Positions 1-8,970 of a stretch of DNA of 64,000 nt are shown piece by piece; the stretch's first letter is position 1; every line of letters begins with the position of its first letter. Source of the DNA: Sunxiuqinia sp963678245 (GTDB lineage: Bacteria; Bacteroidota; Bacteroidia; Bacteroidales; Prolixibacteraceae); NCBI GenBank assembly GCA_965140765.1, contig OZ223309.1, positions 744,001-808,000 of the forward strand, written 5' to 3'. The notes below the pieces were generated by a model. That model was not told the DNA's origin, did not search any database, and worked only from the letters and a program-made list of their open reading frames with translations. The position numbers and the translations under genes were made by a program.

Positions 1-458
1 CCTATGAGTATTCAAATGGAAATAAAATTGTTGAGAAAGATTTCGATGAAAACAATGAATTAATACGATTTGTAAATTTTAAGTACGATAATTATCATAA
101 TCCAATAAAGTTGACAATTGTAGAATCTCCGAGTCTTCAAAAGTCATACGAAACTGCCGATTACGACTATAAAAATAGTTCTTACAAATACAAAGTTTTT
201 AATACAAACGGTGACTTGGTATTAGAAGAAACAAATTATTGCAATACTGACTCAACAAACAACATCAGAAATGACATGGGAGATTTAACAAAGGTTGCTT
301 GGGCAACTTCTCCTCCAAATAAGCAGGTATTTCATATAATGGATTATAAATACGACGAAAATGGAAACTGGATAAAAAGGGAACGAACGGTTGAATCTAA
401 AAATGGAAAAAATAAACGCTCGATAATTAAAAGAAAGATTGAATACAAAAAAAACTAG
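1..458 (+). CDS. Partial YD-repeat-like protein, 5' end outside window
   Basis: The reading frame is open from base 3 to a TAG at 456-458, so the start lies left of the window. The visible part (about 151 residues) is rich in Tyr, Asp and Asn and has recurring YD-type strands such as YKYDENGNWIKRE, as in secreted Bacteroidota proteins with RHS/YD-like repeats. Function is unknown. The stop codon directly abuts the AAC half-site of the first attC, which is typical of cassette genes. It is the last gene of a cassette that begins outside the window. Confidence 0.6.
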   Translation, partial: YEYSNGNKIVEKDFDENNELIRFVNFKYDNYHNPIKLTIVESPSLQKSYETADYDYKNSSYKYKVFNTNGDLVLEETNYCNTDSTNNIRNDMGDLTKVAWATSPPNKQVFHIMDYKYDENGNWIKRERTVESKNGKNKRSIIKRKIEYKKN

Positions 459-591
459 CCATAACACAGTACATATTGCAGGGCGGGGTTCGGTGGTACG
501 CCAACTGCGGATTCTCGCATCGCAGTTCCGTGTCCTTCGGACAGGAACGCGCTTCGAAATCCGCACCGACAACATGTACCAACCGTTAGCG
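459..591 (+). repeat. attC site 1
   Basis: The site runs from GCCATAAC to GTTAGCG. Between them is an imperfect palindrome in which the arms around acatattgcagggcgg and ccgcaccgacaacatgt face each other. It belongs to a subfamily shared with attC 4, 6, 18 and 22. Confidence 0.85.
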
Positions 592-616
592 TGCATGTTA
601 AAAAAAGCGATAAACA

Positions 617-2029
617 TTGAATGATATTGATAAACTTAAAGAAGATGCTGTACTTGTGAAAATAAAAGAGAGCGAAGAGTTTCTTCAAAAGCTTCATGAG
701 AAAAGAAATTATAAGATTGTAAGTAGTTACCCAACAATCAACACAATCGATTGTGAATTGGAAAGAGGAACAAAATGTTTCAAATACTCGACAGGAGAAA
801 TACTTCCTGTCGGCCCCCCAGTAAAATATCAAAACGAATCATACGGTTTACAAAAATCTTTTAAGTTAGTTTCAGACGACTTTAAGATAAATGTTACAGA
901 TGGCGTCTCATCAGTTTCTATTAATTTGGCAGAAGGTTTTAAGTCATCAGGTATAATAAGAGAAATTCAATCCGAATCTTTCTGGAGAAAGTCTATATTC
1001 CGTGCAATTTTTCCTCTATCTGATAATTCTAAAAAACCATTCGAGGTCATTAATAGCCTTCCATTCAAAACAGAGTCATATTTTAGAGTCGCTGGCTTCA
1101 TCCCACTAGAAATTAATGAAATCAAATTCAATTTTTATAATACAAAAATAAATGAAACTGATTCTTTAGTCATTGAGTCGCTTAATGCTATTGCTCCAAT
1201 GGATTTTGAAAATACAGTTTTGGCAGTACTGTATAGCTTTGCAATGTTAAGTGGAAGCTTAGTTCGTTCAGAAGTGACTATAATACAATATTTGGATAAT
1301 TCTTTCGAAACAGCAACAGGTTTCAAATTCAAAAAAATAGAGGATTCCATCAATGGAATGTCTGCCATAGAACCTAAACTATTTGCACATTTATCAAAAG
1401 AGAATATTAAGACTCCACATATTTCCTCCAATTTATTTAGCACAATTGTAACTAAAAGTTTGAATGATTTACGCTTATTTCGGTCTATTCGAATTATCAC
1501 TGAAAGTTTTAATTATCCTTTAGAAATTAAGGCTTCTACTTATTCAGTAGCATTAGAAACACTGAAAAATATCATTATTGAGCAAAATGAAAAAACCATA
1601 AATCCATTTAAATCGAAAAAGACTGCAAGTGACACTATCAAAGCACTCAAAGAAGTTATAAATAAGGTAAAACAATCCGAGTTCAATAATAAATCTTCTG
1701 TGTTGAAAAAACTTGAGCAAATTAATCAAGTTGGTAATAAAGACAGTTTTTTATTATCATTTCAGTTATTAGATATACCATTAAACGAGGATGATAAAAG
1801 GTGTATAAATATGAGAAACGATTTTCTTCATGGTAGAATTCCTTTTGAAAATGAAGAAGATTCTGAAGATTATAAACTTCAACATATAGTTTATAAACTA
1901 CATTTATTAACGACCTCTTTGATTATGAAATATTGTGGTTATAACGGTCTAATGTTAAACAATATAAAACTTGCTGACTTAATACATTTTAGAAAGAATA
2001 TTAATGAACCTCTTTTTAGAAAAATATAA
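617..2029 (+). CDS. HEPN-motif protein, unknown function
   Basis: This 470-residue protein is the only gene of cassette 2. The start is a TTG followed by AATGATATT; no in-frame ATG lies nearby, so the start is moderately sure. Near residue 395 is RNDFLHG, matching the R-x4-H motif of HEPN domains, which are often RNases in toxin-antitoxin or abortive-infection systems. The context RCINMRNDFLHGRIPFENEE resembles ApeA-type HEPN proteins. The N-terminal 250 residues are beta-rich and not recognised. No antitoxin gene lies in the same cassette. A defence role is inference from the motif and cassette setting. Confidence 0.6.
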   Translation: MNDIDKLKEDAVLVKIKESEEFLQKLHEKRNYKIVSSYPTINTIDCELERGTKCFKYSTGEILPVGPPVKYQNESYGLQKSFKLVSDDFKINVTDGVSSVSINLAEGFKSSGIIREIQSESFWRKSIFRAIFPLSDNSKKPFEVINSLPFKTESYFRVAGFIPLEINEIKFNFYNTKINETDSLVIESLNAIAPMDFENTVLAVLYSFAMLSGSLVRSEVTIIQYLDNSFETATGFKFKKIEDSINGMSAIEPKLFAHLSKENIKTPHISSNLFSTIVTKSLNDLRLFRSIRIITESFNYPLEIKASTYSVALETLKNIIIEQNEKTINPFKSKKTASDTIKALKEVINKVKQSEFNNKSSVLKKLEQINQVGNKDSFLLSFQLLDIPLNEDDKRCINMRNDFLHGRIPFENEEDSEDYKLQHIVYKLHLLTTSLIMKYCGYNGLMLNNIKLADLIHFRKNINEPLFRKI

Positions 2030-2036
2030 AACACGA

Positions 2037-2171
2037 CACGCTAACACGTGGTATAAGGCATGGCTGGGTTTGTGCGGATTCGACAAGTCGAATCTCGTCC
2101 CAACCTCAGTTTCGGTCGGACTGGTCAGACTCTCGTCTGACCGCCACGACCTCATACCACCACCGTTAGCA
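2037..2171 (+). repeat. attC site 2
   Basis: The site runs from ACGCTAAC to GTTAGCA. CACGCTAAC is the reverse complement of the start of the same cassette (GTTAGCGTG at 585). The arms gtggtat and ataccac close the palindrome. Confidence 0.85.
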
Positions 2172-2304
2172 ACAAGGCTAAAATAACACTGCACAATCCT
2201 ATTAAAATATTTTAATTGAGAAAATTTTTGACATTCTTGCAACGAAAGAGCAATATTCTGCATTTATAAAAGTAAGAAGTCAAATATTTAAGATTTGGTA
2301 AAAA

Positions 2305-2844
2305 TTGGAACAAGACATCATAAATAAGCTAAGAAAAAAGGACTACAAGGTACAAGAGTACTTTTATAAGACATATGCAAAATCAATGTTCCTGACAATT
2401 TATCGATATTTAAATAATGAAGAAGATACAGCAGAGGTTCTAAATGATGGATTCTATAAAGCTTTTAGTCAGTTGGATAAATTCAAGGAAGGTGGATTAA
2501 ATGAATTATTATCATGGATAAAAAGAATAATGATTAATGAAAGCTTACAATTACTAAGAAAAAGAAAGGAGCTAACATTTGTTGAACTTAATGAAAATGA
2601 AACTAAGCATATAACTGTCAATTCTGTCATTAATTTAGAAGCAGAGGAGTTATTCAATTTAATCACAAAACTACCATCAAAATATCGAATTGCATTTAAT
2701 TTATTTGTGGTAGAGGGCTATAACCATCAAGAAATATCAGAAATGATGTATATCTCTGAAAGTACTTCGAGGTCTTATGTATTAAGGGCAAGATTAAAAC
2801 TTCAAGAAATCATTAAAATTACGTACAATCATGAACTTAGATAA
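2305..2844 (+). CDS. ECF-type RNA polymerase sigma factor
   Basis: A 179-residue sigma-70 family protein of the extracytoplasmic-function class: region 2 spans about residues 15-80 (Bacteroidota-like YRYLNNEEDTAEVLNDGF) and the region 4 helix-turn-helix about 118-170 (NHQEISEMMYISESTSRSYV). The start is a TTG after an A-rich stretch. It overlaps the following FecR gene by 14 bp, indicating translational coupling. Sigma factor, anti-sigma factor and a small exported protein together form cassette 3 (2166 to attC 3). It probably directs polymerase to a few promoters, perhaps its own cassette's, when released by the anti-sigma factor. Confidence 0.85.
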   Translation: MEQDIINKLRKKDYKVQEYFYKTYAKSMFLTIYRYLNNEEDTAEVLNDGFYKAFSQLDKFKEGGLNELLSWIKRIMINESLQLLRKRKELTFVELNENETKHITVNSVINLEAEELFNLITKLPSKYRIAFNLFVVEGYNHQEISEMMYISESTSRSYVLRARLKLQEIIKITYNHELR

Positions 2845-3679
2845 AAATGATATTGAAATTAGGAATAAGTTAGCCAATATGGATAATTTCCCTGAAAAGA
2901 TTCATTGGAAAGTAAATAAGGGATGGGAAGATTACCAAAGGAAATATTCGAACAGAAAACACACTTTTAGGTACATCAAGTTGTCGGTTGCAGCCGCAGT
3001 AATTCTTGTAATTGTTTCTATGGGGATTGTTATTTCAAATAAATCAGGACAAAACAATCTTAATATTAGCGCATTAGACCAGAAAAAAGACATCCTATTA
3101 AGTGATGGAAGCAAAATCTATATGAATATTAATACGCATGTTAAAATTAGTGGACGAAAGATAAAAATAAACGGTGAAGCTTATTTTGAATTAAAAGGCA
3201 AAAATCAATACAAAATACAAACACCTCATGGAGTCTTTTTCGCAGAACAATCAGACTTCAATATAAAAGCAAGAAAACAATCAAAAAATGCCCTTTTAAC
3301 CGTTTCGATGGGTGTTGTTGATATTTTATGGAAATCCGATATTAGCATAAAAACATCTGTATCCAATGGGTTTGAAGCTAGTATTTTGCCAGAAATAGCT
3401 ATCGTACAAAGACCAATTGAAGACCTAAATTATCTTGCATGGAAAACTGAAGAGTTACATTTTGAAAACACTCCGTTTTACTTTGTTGTAGACAAGCTGG
3501 AGGAACTAAACAATATTGAGATAACTCTATCAACAAACGAACTAAGGTATTGTCGAGTAAATGAAAACTTTCATACCCTTTCAACTAGTGAAATATTAAA
3601 AGAATTATCAAAGTCTTTAAATTTCAAATTAATTGTAAATGAGCAACAGGTTTTCATTAAAGGGGCTGGATGCTCATAA
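2831..3679 (+). CDS. FecR-type anti-sigma factor
   Basis: A 282-residue inner-membrane protein. The N-terminal cytoplasmic part (about 1-48) is followed by one membrane segment (about 49-70, LSVAAAVILVIVSMGIVIS). A periplasmic FecR domain begins near residue 85 with KKDILLSDGSKIYMNINTHV and GEAYFEL, and a C-terminal STN-like portion ends the protein. FecR proteins normally hold an ECF sigma factor until a SusC/FecA-type receptor signals. No receptor is in this cassette, so the signal partner would have to be elsewhere or be the small secreted protein downstream (inference). Confidence 0.85.
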   Translation: MNLDKNDIEIRNKLANMDNFPEKIHWKVNKGWEDYQRKYSNRKHTFRYIKLSVAAAVILVIVSMGIVISNKSGQNNLNISALDQKKDILLSDGSKIYMNINTHVKISGRKIKINGEAYFELKGKNQYKIQTPHGVFFAEQSDFNIKARKQSKNALLTVSMGVVDILWKSDISIKTSVSNGFEASILPEIAIVQRPIEDLNYLAWKTEELHFENTPFYFVVDKLEELNNIEITLSTNELRYCRVNENFHTLSTSEILKELSKSLNFKLIVNEQQVFIKGAGCS

Positions 3680-3747
3680 ATTAAGCTATAGAAAATAGTA
3701 TCGATACATTTTATAAAGTCAGTTTTTAACTTTTAAAAATTAATACA

Positions 3748-4176
3748 ATGAAAAAAATAATAATTTCAATTAGCTTTATAGTCTGCTCTGTTTTTTTGTA
3801 TGCACAAAATCCGATAGATGAACGACTTTATGACGAAGTTAAATTAAAAATTGGTGATGATGCAACAGAAATAAGTGCATGTGGCGGCTCAAAAAAAGAG
3901 GATAAAGCTCATACAGGCTCGTGTTCTTTGACTCTGAATAAAGATGTTTTATATCGTTTTACTTGTGGAAACTCAAAAAAGTCAGCTGGGATTCTTAAAG
4001 AAAAGCTGACATTTAAAGAGAACAATCAATTAGTAAAAGTTATCGAAGTAAAAGTGGGTGAAATATCAAGTTTTGAGTTTTTGTGCAATAAAACGGGAAA
4101 GTATTCTTTACAATCCTTTTACGAAGATTTTGGTTATTGTTATAATGTTACAATTATTTCAAAAGTGAACCAATAA
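3748..4176 (+). CDS. Small secreted cysteine-containing protein
   Basis: A 142-residue protein with a clear signal peptide (MKKIIISISFIVCSVFLYAQ) and five cysteines in the mature part (ACGG, GSCS, FTCG, FLCN, GYCY), so disulfides are likely after export. No family was recognised. It lies 68 bp after the FecR-type gene and before attC 3, so it is third gene of the sigma/anti-sigma cassette and a candidate for its regulated output or signal. That role is inference from position only. Confidence 0.65.
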   Translation: MKKIIISISFIVCSVFLYAQNPIDERLYDEVKLKIGDDATEISACGGSKKEDKAHTGSCSLTLNKDVLYRFTCGNSKKSAGILKEKLTFKENNQLVKVIEVKVGEISSFEFLCNKTGKYSLQSFYEDFGYCYNVTIISKVNQ

Positions 4177-4213
4177 GTAAATTGGGTTTTAAATAGAATA
4201 ATAATAAAGCCCA

Positions 4214-4347
4214 GTTGCTAACATTTTGTATAAGTAATAGCGGGGTAAGTGCTTAAAGTTTAGGCAAGTACCCCGCATTAGCATTTTACTTGTTTGACAG
4301 TTAAGTGCCCCGCAATCCGCTACTACTCATACAATTTTCCGTTATAA
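4214..4347 (+). repeat. attC site 3
   Basis: The site runs from TTGCTAAC to GTTATAA. GTTGCTAAC is the reverse complement of GTTAGCAAC at 2165, the start of the same cassette, which shows the three-gene sigma cassette is one unit. Similar in sequence to attC 15. Confidence 0.85.
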
Positions 4348-4361
4348 CCCATTTTGAAAAA

Positions 4362-4901
4362 ATGAAATTAGCTTTTACTATATTAATCCTGACTTTAAGT
4401 TTTCAGAATTTATTCTGCCAAATTGATAGTGCATTCATTATTTTAAAGTCTGAATCAAATATTGATACTATTTCAAAATTTGAAATATCAAAATCAAAAA
4501 CTCATTTTTATAAAGCAGATTTAACCCCAGGGAAAATTCTTAAAGACAGCGGAATGTTTAATGCACAAAATGAAAAAATTGGATTTTGGAAAGAATTTCC
4601 AATCGATACTATAATAATTGACTCGGATGATAATATAAAAGTACAAAACCCAAATTCTAAAATATTTGAGCCCAAAATTATCAGACTTGAAGGAAATTAT
4701 AAAAATGGGAAAAAAGATGGTTTATGGAGAGAATACATTGCAAGCATTCGCTCGAAGCCTTTTTTCTGGGATTTGAATAAAACAAGTGAGTTCGAAAATA
4801 ATATGAAAAATGGAAGAGAAGTTTGGTTCGAGCCATTTTCAAAAGACACGATGATGATATTCTTATACAAAAATGACGAGCCAATAAAACAGATTAAATA
4901 A
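4362..4901 (+). CDS. Secreted YwqK/MORN-like repeat protein
   Basis: A 179-residue exported protein. An upstream in-frame start at 4305 would lie inside the attC, so the ATG at 4362 is preferred: it gives a signal peptide (MKLAFTILILTLSFQNLFCQ) and follows a GAAAAA stretch. The middle has YwqK/MORN-like units: GMFNAQNEKIGFWKEF, LEGNYKNGKKDGLWREY and FENNMKNGREVWFEPF. Such repeats occur in envelope proteins and in antitoxins, so the role is open. First of three genes in cassette 4. Confidence 0.6.
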   Translation: MKLAFTILILTLSFQNLFCQIDSAFIILKSESNIDTISKFEISKSKTHFYKADLTPGKILKDSGMFNAQNEKIGFWKEFPIDTIIIDSDDNIKVQNPNSKIFEPKIIRLEGNYKNGKKDGLWREYIASIRSKPFFWDLNKTSEFENNMKNGREVWFEPFSKDTMMIFLYKNDEPIKQIK

Positions 4902-4903
4902 AA

Positions 4904-5287
4904 ATGGGGAATAAAGAGATTAAGAAAAGAAAAATTAATATGAAAAATCCATTACTAAAAGTAATAGGATTGGTAATTGTTCTGTCTTTAATCCTTTTGA
5001 TACATGAAAAAAATAAAAACCAGGAATTAATATCCAACGGCGTTGAAAACATTGCAATTGTAAAGTCATACAAACACGTTACTTTCCTTGACAACGAAAA
5101 ATCAAAACAAACAATTTCGTTTCATCAGATAGGACTTGATTACCAGTTTAACGGGATTAATTATTCAAAGACCTTGGAAATAGACTTGCAGGAATTCAAA
5201 AATAAAATTGGACATAAATTAAATAATGGAGATACAATAAAAATAAAACATTCAACGAGAAATCCTGAAAATGTGATTATTGAATGA
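4904..5287 (+). CDS. Single-pass membrane protein, DUF3592-like
   Basis: A 127-residue protein with a charged N terminus, one membrane segment (LLKVIGLVIVLSLILLIH) and an exported beta-rich domain. The pattern of YQFNGINYSKTLE then GDTIKIKHSTRNPENVII is like DUF3592 proteins (weak similarity judged by eye). An internal ATG at 4940 gives a shorter form with the same membrane segment. It starts 2 bp after the previous stop and overlaps the next gene by 4 bp (ATGA), so cassette 4 is a tight three-gene operon. Confidence 0.55.
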   Translation: MGNKEIKKRKINMKNPLLKVIGLVIVLSLILLIHEKNKNQELISNGVENIAIVKSYKHVTFLDNEKSKQTISFHQIGLDYQFNGINYSKTLEIDLQEFKNKIGHKLNNGDTIKIKHSTRNPENVIIE

Positions 5288-5535
5288 AAAATAAAAGATT
5301 AAAAATTATCGGATTTTATGTGCTTAGTGCTCTAATGTTATTTGCTTTTTGGCTTTTAGACAACTCAGAAAAGCTAACAAATTTTTTAGAAAAAACAGAT
5401 AGAGTTATGACAAATTGGGCGATGGGATTTTATGCAATAATTGGAATCGTAAAACTTGTACTTATTACAGCTGGACTTGCAATCCCTGTTATTTTAACAA
5501 TAATGATAATAATAAATAAAAAAAACGGGTTATAA
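5284..5535 (+). CDS. Small two-helix membrane protein
   Basis: An 83-residue protein with two predicted membrane segments, about residues 8-24 (IIGFYVLSALMLFAFWLL) and 50-75 (YAIIGIVKLVLITAGLAIPVILTIMII). It overlaps the previous gene by ATGA and its TAA stop lies inside the AAC half-site of attC 4. Function unknown. Confidence 0.55.
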   Translation: MKNKRLKIIGFYVLSALMLFAFWLLDNSEKLTNFLEKTDRVMTNWAMGFYAIIGIVKLVLITAGLAIPVILTIMIIINKKNGL

Positions 5536-5662
5536 CACGGTACATATTGCAGGGCGGGGTTCGGTGGTACGCCAACTGCGGATTCTCGTTTCGCACTTCC
5601 TTGTCCTTCGGACAGGAACGCTCTCCGAAATCCGCCCCGACAACATGTACCAACCGTTATGC
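5528..5662 (+). repeat. attC site 4
   Basis: The site runs from GGTTATAAC to GTTATGC. GGGTTATAAC is the exact reverse complement of GTTATAACCC at 4341. The arms ggtacatattgcagggcgggg and its facing partner near 5633-5652 form the long stem. Confidence 0.9.
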
Positions 5663-5727
5663 CCTATTTTAAGGAGACAGCTGAGTAATTAAAATGAATC
5701 GGAATTTTGCAAGCAATAAATAAAAAT

Positions 5728-6375
5728 ATGATAGAACCAATTGATAAATATACAGCCGAAGAAATTCTTCAGATTTTTAAGGAGCAACATAGACTCTGTA
5801 GTCCACTTGACCCAGAAGCAGACCCATATGCAGAGATAAATACTGAAACGACAATAAGAGAATGGAGATGGGCAAATGATTTATTAGGATGGAGAGAATT
5901 GAGCCATTTTCTGAACCAAGAATTTAAAATTGAAATATCAGAGAATGAATGGCATGACTATTTAGAGCCTGCAAAACATAAACTTTTAATTAATTTGTGC
6001 GAATTGATAGCGAAACATGCTAGAAAAGACATTTATAAATCAAAAATGTTATTTGGACATCCATATCTAAAAGCAAGTGTATTTTTGACAATTAAGCGGA
6101 ATTTAGAACAAAAAGGAGTAAATGTTTCAGAACTTAGACCTTCTTCAAGTTTGACAGAATATTTGGATAAATATTTTTCACCGATATTAGAAGAAATTAC
6201 TTTGACAGGGACAAGTCCAATCGAGAAAATTGATATAAGGAGAAAGAAGAGTGGATTTTTAAATGCAATTAATATTCTTGACACAGATAGATATGAAACC
6301 TTGACAGGAGAAATAAAAACATTTCGTGATTTAGTCGAGAAAATTATTGATGAGAAAGAAAAAAACAGGGCATAA
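5728..6375 (+). CDS. Unknown cytosolic protein
   Basis: A 215-residue soluble protein from the ATG at 5728. A TTG at 5707 would add seven residues and is less likely. Mostly helical and charged, with no signal peptide or membrane segment. Features are AEEILQIFKEQHRLCSPLDP near the start and a C terminus rich in Lys/Glu. No family recognised. Sole gene of cassette 5; its stop abuts GGGCATAAC of attC 5. Confidence 0.55.
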   Translation: MIEPIDKYTAEEILQIFKEQHRLCSPLDPEADPYAEINTETTIREWRWANDLLGWRELSHFLNQEFKIEISENEWHDYLEPAKHKLLINLCELIAKHARKDIYKSKMLFGHPYLKASVFLTIKRNLEQKGVNVSELRPSSSLTEYLDKYFSPILEEITLTGTSPIEKIDIRRKKSGFLNAINILDTDRYETLTGEIKTFRDLVEKIIDEKEKNRA

Positions 6376-6500
6376 CATTTTATAAATTCCATGGCGGTGT
6401 CAGTGGTATGCGAGCAGCGGATTTCCGCTCAATCTCTTGTCCGTACCCGGACAGAGATTCACTCGCACTCCGCCACGTAACTTATAATTTACCGTTGTGG
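6368..6500 (+). repeat. attC site 5
   Basis: The site runs from GGCATAAC to GTTGTGG. AGGGCATAAC is the reverse complement of GTTATGCCCT at 5656. Arms ttataaatt and aacttataattt face each other. Confidence 0.85.
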
Positions 6501-6519
6501 TGCATTTTGAAATAAAGAA

Positions 6520-6921
6520 ATGAAAGTAAAAGAGCCAAAATTTAAATGTGGAACAAAGAAAGCAATTGATGAGTTAGTTGCTAAATATAATTATCCGTAT
6601 GCAGACTGGATGCAAGACTGGCCATACGAAATTGCAGACCACAAAGAAATCGAAAACTACTTTCGACATTATGACGAGCAAGCAGATGACGATAAAAAAT
6701 TTAGTTTAATGGAAATGCTAATTCAAGCATTGACAGATATTGAAAATGACACTGACTTTAATAAATACTGGAATCTATTAAAAGAAAGAATTATTAAAGA
6801 TTTCAAGATTCATGAGCACACAATTTTTTATTGGAGTTGTTTTGGAGAAAATCTTGCTGACTGTTGGAAAATAACACCAAATATGAGAGAACTCTGGAAT
6901 GAAATAAAGAAGATACAATAA
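6520..6921 (+). CDS. Unknown acidic cytosolic protein
   Basis: A 133-residue soluble protein rich in Trp, Asp and Glu (YPYADWMQDWPYEIADH near residues 25-41, then FGENLADCWKITPNMRELW at the end). It resembles small immunity or partner proteins in composition, but no family was recognised. Its TAA overlaps the next ATG (TAATG), so the two genes of cassette 6 are translationally coupled. Confidence 0.5.
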   Translation: MKVKEPKFKCGTKKAIDELVAKYNYPYADWMQDWPYEIADHKEIENYFRHYDEQADDDKKFSLMEMLIQALTDIENDTDFNKYWNLLKERIIKDFKIHEHTIFYWSCFGENLADCWKITPNMRELWNEIKKIQ

Positions 6922-7268
6922 TGTTTGACACATTTGGAAATAAAGTTCAGATTAAAAGGACTCCTGAAACTGAAGAAAAGGGGCTTGCAGATAAAATTGG
7001 AGAAATCTATGGACAAACGACTCCTTCAATTATGGACTTTGAAATCATTGGGACATTAAAAAAAGATATTGCATTTAATGTTCATTTTGAAGAGCTTAAT
7101 AAATCATTTTGGTTCGCAGAAGAATTGCTTGAATACATTGACAACGGAGAGGGTGCAGAAATTACGTTGGATGGTATTGACAAAAAATGGACAAAAAATG
7201 CTTCTGGTGAATGGATTAAAGAAGACACAAAGCCTAAAAAAAATAGATGGTGGAAATTTTGGAAATAA
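6921..7268 (+). CDS. Unknown small protein with W-rich basic tail
   Basis: A 115-residue soluble protein. It opens with MFDTFGNKVQIKRTPETEEK, has an acidic middle and ends in a Lys/Trp-rich tail (KPKKNRWWKFWK) that could bind membrane or a partner. Coupled by TAATG to the upstream gene. No family recognised. Ends 7 bp before attC 6. Confidence 0.5.
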   Translation: MFDTFGNKVQIKRTPETEEKGLADKIGEIYGQTTPSIMDFEIIGTLKKDIAFNVHFEELNKSFWFAEELLEYIDNGEGAEITLDGIDKKWTKNASGEWIKEDTKPKKNRWWKFWK

Positions 7269-7274
7269 AAAACG

Positions 7275-7410
7275 ACACCACAACACAGTACATATTGCAG
7301 GGCAGGGTTCTGTGGTTCGCCAACTGCGGATTCTCGCAACGCAGTTCCGTGTCCTTCGGACAGGAACGCTCTCCGAAATCCGCCCCGACAACATGTACCA
7401 ACCGTTATGC
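7275..7410 (+). repeat. attC site 6
   Basis: The site runs from ACACCACAAC to GTTATGC. CACCACAAC is the reverse complement of GTTGTGGTG at 6494. Nearly identical in the middle to attC 1 and 4. Confidence 0.9.
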
Positions 7411-7429
7411 AAAATAGTAAAAGACCAAA

Positions 7430-8752
7430 ATGAGTAGGAAAATATCAGATAACGAATCGTATAAAAAACTAAGAGAAGAAATGCAAGGATTTGATTCTTT
7501 CTCAAAGATTTACAGGTTCGCAAAATTATTTGGTTTTAAAGATGATAAATTAGAAGAATCCTTTAAACAATTACCTGAGTTCAAGGAAAAGTTAAAATTA
7601 TTATCAGAAGCTCCAGACTTATTCAATAGCTATTATGCGGAGAAAGGTTGGATTGCTCATGAAAGCATGAACTCTGATTTGATGGATGAATGCATAAAAT
7701 TAGCCAAAAACAATAAAACAGAAGAAGGAGAAAATAAGCTCATAGAATATTTTAAAAGCGAAGATTTACAATGGCTAATTGCTGGACTAAAACATATTGA
7801 TGCGTTTAAAATTCGTTATCCTCTCCTACTTAACACTTATGAGGATTTTAAAAGCAAAAGATATTACGCATGTGTTCCTTTACTTTTAATGATAATAGAT
7901 GGAGCAACCGATGATATAAAAAAAGAAAATAAAGGATTCTTTGCTGAAGGCACAGATTTAACGGCTTGGGATTCAATTGCAGGACATGAATCTGGGTTAA
8001 AATTTGTTGCTCAAATTTTTAATAAATCAAGGAAAAAAACAACAAATGAGAAAATCACACTTCCATACAGAAATGGTATTCTTCATGGTAAAGACCTCGG
8101 TTATGATAATGATATTGTTGCTTCGAAACTTTGGTCTACTCTTTTTGCAATAGGAGCCTGGGCGAAAATAATTAAGGAAGGTAAACATATTGCTCCTGAA
8201 CCTAAACGGAAACTTTCATTTAAGGAAAATATGGCTGAATTAGCCAAAACACTAAATGAACATAAACAATGGCAAGAAGAAAAGAAAATAAGAGATAAAG
8301 AACTTGATAATTGGAAACCAAGAACATTTGAAAATGAGAATTATGGAGATTTAATAAAAAATGAAAATTCACCAGAGAAAGAATTGGAGGTGTTTTTTGA
8401 ATACGTTTTTAAAAAGAAATATGGTTTAATTGCGAAACAACTTGATTCTTTTTCCAGAAATAAAAAATCTATAAATCAACTTGCAGGAGAAGTAAGAGAA
8501 AAATTTGAAAACATAGAAGTTATCAAATATAAAATTGAATCTATTGTAGATGAAGCTCCTGCGATAACAGAAATTAGGGCAAGAGTAACTGCATTGAGCA
8601 ACGAAAAAGAGAACTCCAAAGAAATAAAGTTCCGAATGATATTTCAAGACATCGAGGGCAATCCTCTTGTTCGTGGAAATCAAAAAGGGAAATGGTATTT
8701 ATTGGACATGTGCCTTTGGGACTTTTACGATTTTGAGTGGATAAGAAAATGA
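7430..8752 (+). CDS. Large HEPN-motif protein
   Basis: A 440-residue soluble protein, sole gene of cassette 7. Residues 213-220 are YRNGILHG, an R-x4-H HEPN motif (R214, H219), preceded by the helices usual for this fold (YACVPLLLMIIDGATDD). The C-terminal half is a charged helical region ending in a compact W-rich domain (GKWYLLDMCLWDFYDFEW). HEPN proteins are commonly RNases in defence or toxin systems; whether this one is active cannot be told from sequence alone. It differs from the cassette 2 HEPN protein apart from the motif. Confidence 0.6.
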   Translation: MSRKISDNESYKKLREEMQGFDSFSKIYRFAKLFGFKDDKLEESFKQLPEFKEKLKLLSEAPDLFNSYYAEKGWIAHESMNSDLMDECIKLAKNNKTEEGENKLIEYFKSEDLQWLIAGLKHIDAFKIRYPLLLNTYEDFKSKRYYACVPLLLMIIDGATDDIKKENKGFFAEGTDLTAWDSIAGHESGLKFVAQIFNKSRKKTTNEKITLPYRNGILHGKDLGYDNDIVASKLWSTLFAIGAWAKIIKEGKHIAPEPKRKLSFKENMAELAKTLNEHKQWQEEKKIRDKELDNWKPRTFENENYGDLIKNENSPEKELEVFFEYVFKKKYGLIAKQLDSFSRNKKSINQLAGEVREKFENIEVIKYKIESIVDEAPAITEIRARVTALSNEKENSKEIKFRMIFQDIEGNPLVRGNQKGKWYLLDMCLWDFYDFEWIRK

Positions 8753-8759
8753 AAACTAC

Positions 8760-8951
8760 TTTGCATAACAAAATGTAAATGTAATGCGGGTTTCAGCGGT
8801 TTTTGGGGCTGCGGCTCGTTGTTGTAACACCGCCAATTCGTCTTTGACGATTGACGGAAAAAATGAAAATATGAATAAACGAATTGGCTACGTGCGTAAT
8901 TGAAAGTTCATCACTTTTAATCCCGCACTCCACTTACATAAACCGTTAGCC
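8760..8951 (+). repeat. attC site 7 (long form)
   Basis: The site runs from TTGCATAAC to GTTAGCC. TTTGCATAAC is the reverse complement of GTTATGCAAA at 7404. At about 190 bp it is longer than most sites here, with an extra internal hairpin (ccaattcgt and acgaattgg). Confidence 0.8.
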
Positions 8952-8970
8952 ACTATTTTGAAGAAAAAAC

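Noticed and set aside
285..832. ORFs on both strands across the block at 459-591 (also at 7069-7523, 26353-26607, 34085-34360)
   Set aside because: They translate the attC palindrome and exist only because it lacks stops; similar false ORFs appear at every copy of this subfamily.
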